NCBI GenBank assembly: GCA_946479475.1
Contig: CAMLGG010000320.1
Coordinates: forward strand, 1 to 5,659
Direction of reading: 5' to 3'
Source of the DNA: an uncultured Ideonella sp.
Lineage (GTDB): Bacteria; Pseudomonadota; Gammaproteobacteria; Burkholderiales; Burkholderiaceae
Length of the DNA stretch: 5,659 nucleotides
In this document: positions 1 to 5,006 of the stretch, one piece after another
How positions within the stretch are numbered: the stretch's first letter is position 1
Layout: each line of letters starts with the position of its first letter
Program-made: the position numbers and the translations under genes
The notes under the pieces: model-generated
Databases searched by the model: none
What the model was told of the DNA's origin: nothing
Seen by the model: the letters and a program-made list of their open reading frames with translations, nothing else

Positions 1-1016
1 GGCTCATCGACCAGCACCTTCTGGAAGCGGCGCTCCAGCGCGGCGTCCTTCTCGACGTACTTGCGGTATTCGTCGAGCGTGGTCGCGCCGATGCAGTGCA
101 ACTCGCCACGCGCGAGGGCGGGCTTGAGCATGTTGCCCGCGTCGATCGCGCCTTCGGCCTTGCCGGCCCCGACCATGGTGTGCAGCTCGTCGATGAAGAG
201 GATGATCCGGCCCTCGTCGGCCGCCACCTCCTTCAGCACGGCCTTCAGCCGCTCCTCGAATTCGCCGCGGTACTTGGCACCGGCCAGCAGCCCGGCCATG
301 TCGAGCACCAGCACGCGCTTGTTCTTCAGCGTGTCGGGAACCTCGCCGGCGACGATGCGCTGGGCCAGGCCTTCGACGATCGCCGTCTTGCCGACGCCGG
401 GCTCACCGATCAGCACCGGGTTGTTCTTCGAGCGGCGTTGCAGCACCTGGATGGCGCGGCGGATCTCGTCGTCCCGGCCGATCACGGGGTCGAGCTTGCC
501 CTGGCGGGCGCGCTCGGTCAGGTCGAGCGTGTACTTCTTCAGCGCCTCGCGCTGGCCCTCGGCCTCGGCCGAGTCCACGGGCTGGCCGCCGCGCACCGCC
601 TCGATGGCGGCCTCCAGCGCCTTGCGCGTCAGGCCATGGCCGCGCACCACGCCACCCATGTCGCTCTTGGCGTCGGCGAGGGCCAGCAGGAACATTTCGC
701 TGGCGATGAACTGGTCGCCTCGCTTGGTGGCCTCCTTGTCGGCCGCCTGCAGGAGCTGGACCAGGTCGCGCCCCGCCTGCACCGGACCCCCGCCCTGCAC
801 GCTCGGCAGGCCGTTGATCGCCGTTTCCATGGCCGTCTTCAGCGCGGCCGTGTTGGCCCCTGCACGGTCCAGCAAGGCCTTCGGGCCGTCGGGCTGCGCG
901 AGCATGGCGGCCAGCAGGTGGGCCGGCTCGATGTAGGGGTTGTCGCGGGCGACGGCGAGGCTCTGCGCATCGGCGAGGGCCTGCTGGAAGGCGGTGGTGA
1001 GCTTGTCCAGACGCAT
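1..1016 (-). CDS. clpB: ATP-dependent disaggregase ClpB, N-terminal 338 residues (3' end beyond window)
   Basis: ClpB is a hexameric cytosolic AAA+ chaperone that threads aggregated proteins through its central pore together with DnaK/DnaJ/GrpE. The visible part begins with the canonical [19 protein letters not shown] start and the Clp N-terminal double-repeat domain (about residues 1-145). A short linker leads into the first AAA+ domain: Walker A GEPGVGKT at 204-211, Walker B ILFIDE at 272-277, pore-loop KYRGEFE at 248-254, sensor-1 region GATT at 310-313, and the paired arginines of ALERRFQ near 326-332. The frame stays open to base 1 with two bases of a codon left over, so the middle domain and second AAA+ module lie outside the window. 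The ATG matches the family start exactly and has a GGAGGA ribosome site 8 bases upstream. ClpA and ClpC are excluded by the N-terminal sequence and linker. A sigma-32-like promoter precedes the gene, as expected for a heat-shock chaperone. Confidence 0.97.
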   Translation of the reverse strand, partial: MRLDKLTTAFQQALADAQSLAVARDNPYIEPAHLLAAMLAQPDGPKALLDRAGANTAALKTAMETAINGLPSVQGGGPVQAGRDLVQLLQAADKEATKRGDQFIASEMFLLALADAKSDMGGVVRGHGLTRKALEAAIEAVRGGQPVDSAEAEGQREALKKYTLDLTERARQGKLDPVIGRDDEIRRAIQVLQRRSKNNPVLIGEPGVGKTAIVEGLAQRIVAGEVPDTLKNKRVLVLDMAGLLAGAKYRGEFEERLKAVLKEVAADEGRIILFIDELHTMVGAGKAEGAIDAGNMLKPALARGELHCIGATTLDEYRKYVEKDAALERRFQKVLVDE

Positions 1017-1024
1017 GGGTGGAA

Positions 1025-1030
1025 TCCTCC
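1025..1030 (-). promoter_or_regulatory. Ribosome binding site of clpB
   Basis: On the minus strand these bases read GGAGGA, a near-perfect Shine-Dalgarno sequence 8 bases before the ATG at 1016. It fixes the clpB start and fits a short leader of about 20 bases from the predicted heat-shock transcription start. Confidence 0.8.
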
Positions 1031-1042
1031 GAATGCCATGCC

Positions 1043-1070
1043 AACTGGGTATGGCCAGGGCAATTTCAAG
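1043..1070 (-). promoter_or_regulatory. Sigma-32 (RpoH) type heat-shock promoter of clpB
   Basis: Read on the minus strand, bases 1070-1064 are CTTGAAA, identical to the sigma-32 -35 consensus. After a 13-base spacer, bases 1050-1043 are ACCCAGTT, which agrees with the -10 consensus CCCCATNT at five of the seven defined positions. The enterobacterial spacer range is about 11-16 bases, so the geometry fits. Transcription would start near 1036, leaving a leader of roughly 20 bases that still contains the clpB ribosome site. The location, directly before a classic RpoH-regulon gene and in the gap after an unrelated transcription unit, supports the call. The -10 box is the weaker half. No CIRCE element (HrcA operator) is present. 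Confidence 0.65.
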
Positions 1071-1084
1071 GCCTGTGCAGGCCT
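1069..1084. repeat. Perfect 7-bp inverted repeat between the acyl-CoA dehydrogenase-like gene and clpB
   Basis: The plus strand reads AGGCCTG-TG-CAGGCCT, a perfect inverted repeat with a 2-base centre. As RNA it would fold into a 6-bp stem with a 4-base loop. It lies 28 bases past the stop codon of the upstream gene and overlaps the clpB -35 box by two bases. No T-run follows on the minus strand (TGAAATTG), so it is not a classic intrinsic terminator. It could be a 3'-end-stabilising hairpin, a weak terminator, or a protein-binding operator next to the heat-shock promoter. Confidence 0.5.
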
Positions 1085-1112
1085 GGAGGATTGCTCTGGC
1101 GCAAAGCGGAGG

Positions 1113-2378
1113 TCAGAGGGAATCGATGGCTTCGTCGCCCTCGCCCGGGTCGTACAGGCAATCGCGCCCCAGCTGGTCGAGGCAGAGCTCGGCCGTCCAC
1201 GGCAGCATCAGGGAGCCGCAGCGCGAATCCCGGTACATCCGCTCCAGGGGCAGCGACTTCAGCATCGAGGCGCCGCCGCAGGTGCGGATCGCCAGCGTGC
1301 AGATCGCATTGGCGCCTTCCATGATCGTGTAGTGGCCGGCCAGGAGGCGGAGCCGGGTGTCGGCATCGGGATCCGGCCGGGCGTCGCGCGCCATCTGCAG
1401 GAACAGCGCCCTCGCCTGCTCCAGCGTGATGCGCATCTGGGCCACGGCCAGCTGCTTCGTGGGGTACATCCGGCGCGGCACCGGCGGCATGCCGGGCAGC
1501 TCGGCGCGCAGGTACTTGACCGTGAAGTCGTAGGCCGCCTGGGCAATGCCCATGTAGGTGGCGGCGAGCGTGGCGAACATGTGCGGGCAACGCTGGGTGG
1601 CCTCGAAATAGCGGCCCTCGGGCAGCAGACGCGCGCTGTCGCGCACGAACACCTCCTTCAGCTCGAGGTTGCGCGACACGGTGGCGCGCATGCCGAGCGG
1701 GTCCCAGTCGCCACTGACCGTCACGCCGGGTGAATCGGCCGGCACAGCGAGGTAGAGCGCGTCGCTCTGCGAGGCACTGGGCACGTCGAGCGTGCAGAGC
1801 ACACCGTAGTAGTCCGCCACGCCTGCCAGGGTGGCGAAGAGCTTGCGGCCGGTGACGATGTAGCCGCCTTCGACCTTCCTCGCCAGCGTGCCCCAGGGCG
1901 CCTTGCCGGCCGAAGCGGCGCCGCCCTCGGAAAAGGGCTGCGAGTAGACCTTGCCGTGGCGGACGATGCGCTCGTAGTGGACGCATCGGTGGGCCTCCTG
2001 GTCTCGCCTTTCGGCCGGCGAGAGGTCCAGCGCATCGGCCACCGGCCCCGCCCACAGCGTGGCGCACACGTGCATGTTGAACGACAGCGCCGTGGCCCCG
2101 CAGTGGCGCCCGATCTCGGCGGCCACCAGCAGGAAGGTCATGAAGTCCGCGCCCAGGCCGCCGCGGTCCTCCGGCACGCACAGGGCCAGCAGGCCGCTGT
2201 CGCGCAGGTCCCGGATGTTCTCGACCGGGAAGCTTGCTTCGCGATCGTGCAGGGCGGCGCGGCCGGCGAAGCGGCTGCGGCCCAGCTCCGCCGCCAGCGC
2301 CACCAGCTCGCGCTGGCGCGGCGTCAGCAGGGCCGGGTCGCCGGCGATGTGCGGGGTGGCACGGGTCGACTCGGTCAC
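1113..2378 (-). CDS. Acyl-CoA dehydrogenase-fold flavoprotein, probable oxygenase component of a two-component flavin monooxygenase
   Basis: The 421-residue protein has the family's three parts: an N-terminal helical domain (about 15-140), a central beta domain with YSQPFSEGGAAS at 145-156 (the TEPxxGSD position) and GYIVTGRKLFAT at 172-183, and a C-terminal helical bundle (about 262-405) with GIAQAAYD at 277-284, CGG at 367-369 and LERMYRDSR at 378-386. Anchoring on that last motif against medium-chain acyl-CoA dehydrogenase, the catalytic glutamate (of YEGT) falls on Leu392. Anchoring on GIAQ, the isovaleryl-type glutamate site falls near Met267. The dehydrogenation base therefore appears absent, as in the DszC, HsaA and HpaB oxygenases that use free reduced flavin. 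A flavin reductase gene lies 22 bases upstream, in the right place to supply that flavin. The start is GTG, chosen for its strong AGGAGGA ribosome site; the next methionine, at residue 80, would remove much of the fold. The substrate is unknown. An ordinary dehydrogenase with a relocated base (Glu397 is nearby) remains possible. Confidence 0.85.
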   Translation of the reverse strand: MTESTRATPHIAGDPALLTPRQRELVALAAELGRSRFAGRAALHDREASFPVENIRDLRDSGLLALCVPEDRGGLGADFMTFLLVAAEIGRHCGATALSFNMHVCATLWAGPVADALDLSPAERRDQEAHRCVHYERIVRHGKVYSQPFSEGGAASAGKAPWGTLARKVEGGYIVTGRKLFATLAGVADYYGVLCTLDVPSASQSDALYLAVPADSPGVTVSGDWDPLGMRATVSRNLELKEVFVRDSARLLPEGRYFEATQRCPHMFATLAATYMGIAQAAYDFTVKYLRAELPGMPPVPRRMYPTKQLAVAQMRITLEQARALFLQMARDARPDPDADTRLRLLAGHYTIMEGANAICTLAIRTCGGASMLKSLPLERMYRDSRCGSLMLPWTAELCLDQLGRDCLYDPGEGDEAIDSL

Positions 2379-2383
2379 GGCAG

Positions 2384-2390
2384 TCCTCCT
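2384..2390 (-). promoter_or_regulatory. Strong ribosome binding site that sets the GTG start of the acyl-CoA dehydrogenase-like gene
   Basis: The minus strand reads AGGAGGA, 5 bases before the GTG at 2378. It sits inside the 22-base gap after the flavin reductase stop. It is the best ribosome site in the window apart from that of clpB, and supports GTG initiation rather than a later ATG. Confidence 0.8.
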
Positions 2391-2400
2391 GGCAAGAAGG

Positions 2401-2886
2401 TCAGAGAATCTCGCCCAGCAGCCGATAGTGCCCGGCCTGGAACAGCAGCGGCGGCAGCGCGGCTTCGTGCATGCGCTCGACCTGGCCGATGAAGAGCACG
2501 TGGTCGCCCGCGTCCTGCTGGCTGTGCAGGGCGCATTCGAAGACGGCCGTGCAGCCGCTCAGGATGGGCGCGCCGCCGATGCCGTCTGCCCACTGGCCCT
2601 CGGCGAATCGATCGGGAACGGCGCTGGCGAATCGGCGCGAAAGGCCGACCTGGGCCTCGGCCAGCACGTTGATCGCGAAGTGGCTGGCCTCCCGGAACGC
2701 AGCGAGGGCCGGGCTGGCCGCGCGCAGCGACCACAGCACCAGCGGCGGATCCAGCGAGAGCGAGTTGAAGGAGTTGCAGGTCAGGCCGATCGGGCGGCCG
2801 TCGAGGTCACGGCAGGTGGCGATCGTGACCCCGGTGGTGAAACGACCCAGCGCGCTGCGCAAGGTCTTGGCATCGAACGGCGGCAT
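2401..2886 (-). CDS. Flavin reductase domain protein (NAD(P)H:flavin oxidoreductase), probable partner of the downstream oxygenase
   Basis: This 161-residue protein consists almost entirely of one flavin reductase domain of the HpaC/DszD/NtaB type, which uses NAD(P)H to reduce FMN or FAD for release to a partner monooxygenase. Visible family motifs are LRSALGRFTTGVTI at 9-22, GLTCNSFNSLSLDPPLVLWS at 34-53 (flavin-binding segment), FAINVL at 70-75, GDHVLFIGQV at 127-136 (the conserved GDH) and LLFQAGHYRLLG at 146-157. The length is normal for a stand-alone reductase. The ATG at 2886 is the first usable start, and the consensus LRxALGRFxTGV begins at residue 9 as expected. Its ribosome site is poor (CGGCGGG), and it starts 44 bases after the moaE stop, so it may depend on read-through from the molybdenum cofactor genes. 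The flavin and nicotinamide preferences cannot be read from the sequence. Confidence 0.92.
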   Translation of the reverse strand: MPPFDAKTLRSALGRFTTGVTIATCRDLDGRPIGLTCNSFNSLSLDPPLVLWSLRAASPALAAFREASHFAINVLAEAQVGLSRRFASAVPDRFAEGQWADGIGGAPILSGCTAVFECALHSQQDAGDHVLFIGQVERMHEAALPPLLFQAGHYRLLGEIL

Positions 2887-2900
2887 GACCCGCCGATGGT

Positions 2901-2916
2901 AGGCCCAAACCGGCCT
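2901..2916. repeat. Short inverted repeat in the moaE-flavin reductase gap
   Basis: The plus strand reads AGGCC-CAAACC-GGCCT, a perfect 5-bp stem with a 6-base loop, in the 44-base gap after moaE. It has no following T-run and is short for a terminator. It may be chance in GC-rich DNA or a weak hairpin that attenuates read-through. Confidence 0.25.
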
Positions 2917-2930
2917 TGCGCAGCAGGGGA

Positions 2931-3416
2931 TCAGCCCCCGGCGTTCGTGCCGAAATCGCCCCAGCGGGCGAGCGCCGCATCGTCGCTGACCCGGGCATCG
3001 ACCCAGCGAGCGCCCTCGGGCGTCGTCTCCTTCTTCCAGAACGGCGCGTGGGACTTGAGGTAGTCCATCAGGAACTCGCAGGCCTGGAAGGCCTCGCCGC
3101 GGTGCATCGAGCTCACCACCACCAGGACGATCTGGTCACCCGGCAGCAGCGCGCCGACGCGGTGGATGACGCGGGCGCCGCGGATGTCGAAGCGGGCGAA
3201 GGCGGTGTCGATCATCTTCTCGATCGAGCGCTCGGTCATGCCCGGGTAGTGCTCCAGCTCCATCGCGCTGACGGACGGGCCGTCGCCCCGGTCACGGACC
3301 GTCCCGACGAAGCTGGCGACGGCGCCGACGCCCAGGTCGCCCTCGCGCAGCGCCGCCATCTCGGCGCCGGCGTCGAAGTCCTCGGTCTGGATGCTGACGC
3401 GCGCAGCGCTCGCCAT
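2931..3416 (-). CDS. moaE: Molybdopterin synthase catalytic subunit MoaE
   Basis: MoaE is the large subunit of the cytosolic MoaD2-MoaE2 molybdopterin synthase, which converts cyclic pyranopterin monophosphate to molybdopterin using sulfur carried on the MoaD C-terminus. With the start used here the protein has 161 residues, close to the usual 150 or so. Family residues are visible: GAVASFVGTVRD at 31-42 with Arg41 (E. coli Arg39), SSMHRGEAF at 102-110 with His105 and Arg106, and LKSHAPFWKKE at 120-130, giving the two active-site lysines Lys121 and Lys128 (E. coli Lys119 and Lys126). The ATG at 3416 is preferred over one 45 bases upstream because the earlier start would overlap moaD and add a non-conserved 15-residue tail. 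It follows the moaD stop by one base (TGAGATG), which implies translational coupling that would help balance the two subunits. Confidence 0.96.
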   Translation of the reverse strand: MASAARVSIQTEDFDAGAEMAALREGDLGVGAVASFVGTVRDRGDGPSVSAMELEHYPGMTERSIEKMIDTAFARFDIRGARVIHRVGALLPGDQIVLVVVSSMHRGEAFQACEFLMDYLKSHAPFWKKETTPEGARWVDARVSDDAALARWGDFGTNAGG

Positions 3417-3417
3417 C

Positions 3418-3693
3418 TCAGCCCCCGGTGACCGGCGGGAAGAAGGCCAGTTCATCGCCATCCGACAGGCTCGCGGACTCGGCGCACATCGTCTGGTTCA
3501 GCGCCGCACGCAGCGCCTTGTGGCGGGCGAGACTGGCATCGAACGGTGCGCCACGGCCGATCAGCGCATCGCGCGCCTCGGACACGTGGCTGCCTTCGGG
3601 CAGCTCCAGCGTTTCGCCAGGCCCCAGCGCCTCGCGCAGCGAAGCGAAGAAGCGCAGGCGCACGGTGATGGTGGTCGTCGCGGGATTCGTCAT
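3418..3693 (-). CDS. moaD: Molybdopterin synthase sulfur carrier subunit MoaD
   Basis: MoaD is a ubiquitin-like sulfur carrier whose C-terminal glycine is adenylated by MoeB-type enzymes, converted to a thiocarboxylate, and inserted into the MoaE active site. The 91-residue product has the beta-grasp pattern: ITVRLRFFASLREALG at 9-24, a helix after VSEARDAL at 37-44, the core ALNQTM at 64-69, and SLSDGDELAFFPPVTGG at 75-91. The last two residues are the obligatory Gly-Gly. The length is slightly above the E. coli 81 residues because of a short threonine-rich N-terminus. The ATG at 3693 is supported by a GAGGA ribosome site whose bases overlap the moeA stop codon. No moeB-like activating gene is present in the window. 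Confidence 0.95.
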   Translation of the reverse strand: MTNPATTTITVRLRFFASLREALGPGETLELPEGSHVSEARDALIGRGAPFDASLARHKALRAALNQTMCAESASLSDGDELAFFPPVTGG

Positions 3694-3701
3694 CGCTGCG
3701 A

Positions 3702-3706
3702 TCCTC
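3702..3706 (-). promoter_or_regulatory. Ribosome binding site of moaD overlapping the moeA stop
   Basis: The minus strand reads GAGGA 8 bases before the moaD ATG, within TGAGGA. The first two bases of this GAGGA are the last two of the moeA TGA stop (3707-3705). Ribosomes ending moeA would sit on the moaD initiation site, consistent with coupled translation. Confidence 0.7.
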
Positions 3707-4967
3707 AGGCTCCGATCAAGGCGGACAAGGGCAGGAAGCGGACGAAGTCGCCCCGCTGGATGGCCTGGCCGGGCGGGTTGTCGAGCAGGCCGTCGGCCCA
3801 GACCGCGGAGGTCAGCACGCCGGAGCTCTGGTTCGGGTAGAGCTCCAGCTGCCCTTCCCCGTTCAGCCTCACGCGAAGGAACTCGCGGCGCTTGTCGGGC
3901 TTGGCCCAATCGAAGCCCGCGCGAAGCGGCAAGGCAGGAGGCAACGCCGCAGCCATGCCCTGCAAGGCGCGCAGCACGGGCGCGACCGCGAGCAGGAAGG
4001 TGACGAAGCTGGACACCGGGTTGCCCGGCAGCCCCATGAACAGCGCCTCGCCTTCCCCCGCAGGCCGCCGCACCGCGCCGAAGGCGAGCGGCTTGCCGGG
4101 CTTGATGGCCATCTGCCACAGGTCCAGCCGGCCTTCGGCCTGCACGGCGGGCTTGAGGTGGTCCTCCTCGCCGACCGACACGCCACCCGAAGTGAGGATG
4201 AGGTCGCTCGACTCGGCCGCGCGGCGCAGTGCGGCGCGCGTGGCCTCCAGCCTGTCGGGCACGATGCCCAGGTCTTCCACCGTGCATCCGGCAGCCTCGA
4301 GCAGTGCGCGCAAGGTGAAGCGGTTGGAGTTGTAGATCGCGCCCGGAGGCAGCGGCTCGCCGGGCATCACCAGCTCGTCGCCGGTCGAGAAAAGCGCAAC
4401 GCGCGGCCGGCGCCAGACGGTGAGCGTTGCAGCGCCGACCGAGGCGGCCAGGCCCAGCGCCTGGGGCGTGAGCCGCGTGCCGGCCGTCAGCACGGTGCTG
4501 CCGTCCTGCACGTCCTCGCCCCGGCGGCGCACCCACTGGCCGTGCTCGACCGGGCCGTTGACACGAACCTCGGAAGGCTCGCCGGGGATCAGCTCGCACT
4601 GCTCCTGCATGACCACCGTATCGGCCCCCGGCGGAATGGGAGCCCCGGTGAAGATGCGCGCCGCCGTCCCCGGCGCCAGGGGCACGCCGACCGAGCCCGC
4701 CGCGATCCGCTGGCTCACCGGCAGCGGCTTGCCTTCGGCGAGATCGGCTGCCCGCAGCGCATAGCCATCCATCGAGCTGTTGTCGGCCGGCGGGACGTCC
4801 AGCCGCGAGCTGATGGGCTCGGCAAGGATGCGCCCCAGCGCGGCAGACGTCGGAACCTGCTCGCGCTCCGCGAGGCGGTGCTCGGTGGCCCCCTGGACCA
4901 GCCGGCCCAGCGCCTCGTCCAAGGGCATCAGGGGTGGGCGAGCCGGGGGAGTTGCGGTGTCTGCCAT
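3705..4967 (-). CDS. moeA: Molybdopterin molybdotransferase MoeA
   Basis: MoeA inserts molybdate into adenylated molybdopterin, the last step in forming the basic molybdenum cofactor in the cytosol. The 420-residue length matches the family (E. coli 411). Motifs in order: DVPPADNSSMDGYALR at 57-72 (the invariant DNSxMDGYA), ARIFTGAPIPPGADTVV at 103-119, VALFSTGDELV at 190-200, YNSN at 212-215, LTSGGVSVGEED at 258-269 and KPGKPLAFG at 289-297 (molybdopterin-binding MoCF domain), GLPGNPVSS at 312-320, and a C-terminal beta domain with NQSSGVLTS at 379-387. No catalytic residue looks altered. The ATG at 4967 starts 39 bases after thrC. It has only a weak ribosome site, so expression may depend on thrC read-through. 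A paralogue such as MoeA2 elsewhere in the genome cannot be excluded. Confidence 0.96.
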   Translation of the reverse strand: MADTATPPARPPLMPLDEALGRLVQGATEHRLAEREQVPTSAALGRILAEPISSRLDVPPADNSSMDGYALRAADLAEGKPLPVSQRIAAGSVGVPLAPGTAARIFTGAPIPPGADTVVMQEQCELIPGEPSEVRVNGPVEHGQWVRRRGEDVQDGSTVLTAGTRLTPQALGLAASVGAATLTVWRRPRVALFSTGDELVMPGEPLPPGAIYNSNRFTLRALLEAAGCTVEDLGIVPDRLEATRAALRRAAESSDLILTSGGVSVGEEDHLKPAVQAEGRLDLWQMAIKPGKPLAFGAVRRPAGEGEALFMGLPGNPVSSFVTFLLAVAPVLRALQGMAAALPPALPLRAGFDWAKPDKRREFLRVRLNGEGQLELYPNQSSGVLTSAVWADGLLDNPPGQAIQRGDFVRFLPLSALIGA

Positions 4968-4984
4968 GGTGGATCGAAGCCTAC

Positions 4985-5004
4985 ACGCGGACGCAAGACC
5001 GCGT
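4985..5004. repeat. Inverted repeat in the thrC-moeA gap
   Basis: The plus strand reads ACGCGG, an 8-base loop, then CCGCGT: a perfect 6-bp stem that begins 2 bases after the thrC stop. No T-run follows on the minus strand, so it is at best a weak terminator or an RNA-stabilising hairpin between thrC and moeA. In GC-rich DNA it could also be chance. Confidence 0.3.
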
Positions 5005-5006
5005 CG

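Noticed and set aside
1017..1112. A CIRCE (HrcA) operator before clpB
   Set aside because: No TTAGCACTC/GAGTGCTAA-like inverted repeat is present in the gap. The only inverted repeat there is the unrelated AGGCCTG/CAGGCCT.
1308..1322. A MEGAN motif (residues 353-357) in the acyl-CoA dehydrogenase-like protein resembling the catalytic YEGT
   Set aside because: It lies in the helix before the CGG turn, well upstream of the RMYRDSR anchor, so it does not align with the catalytic loop.
96..1733. A long open frame on the plus strand (545 codons) opposite clpB and the acyl-CoA dehydrogenase-like gene
   Set aside because: It is antisense to two genes with clear family motifs and crosses their intergenic gap and the heat-shock promoter. 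Its product is a low-complexity Ala/Gly/Arg/His/Leu-rich text with no recognisable domain, as expected from a GC-rich codon shadow.
2059..3063. A plus-strand open frame of 334 codons opposite the flavin reductase and the start of the oxygenase gene
   Set aside because: It is antisense to motif-rich genes, its translation is Ser/Arg/Ala-rich without domain features, and it has no supporting ribosome site.
3417..3461. An upstream ATG at 3461 that would extend MoaE by 15 residues
   Set aside because: It overlaps the moaD C-terminal coding region, including the Gly-Gly end, adds residues not resembling MoaE, and is less well placed than the ATG one base after the moaD stop.
3418..4599. A long minus-strand frame (393 codons) that ends as moaD and could suggest a fusion protein
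   Set aside because: Upstream of the moaD ATG it is an out-of-frame reading of moeA, rich in Arg/Ala/Gly. The moaD ATG at 3693 has its own ribosome site and gives the normal family length.
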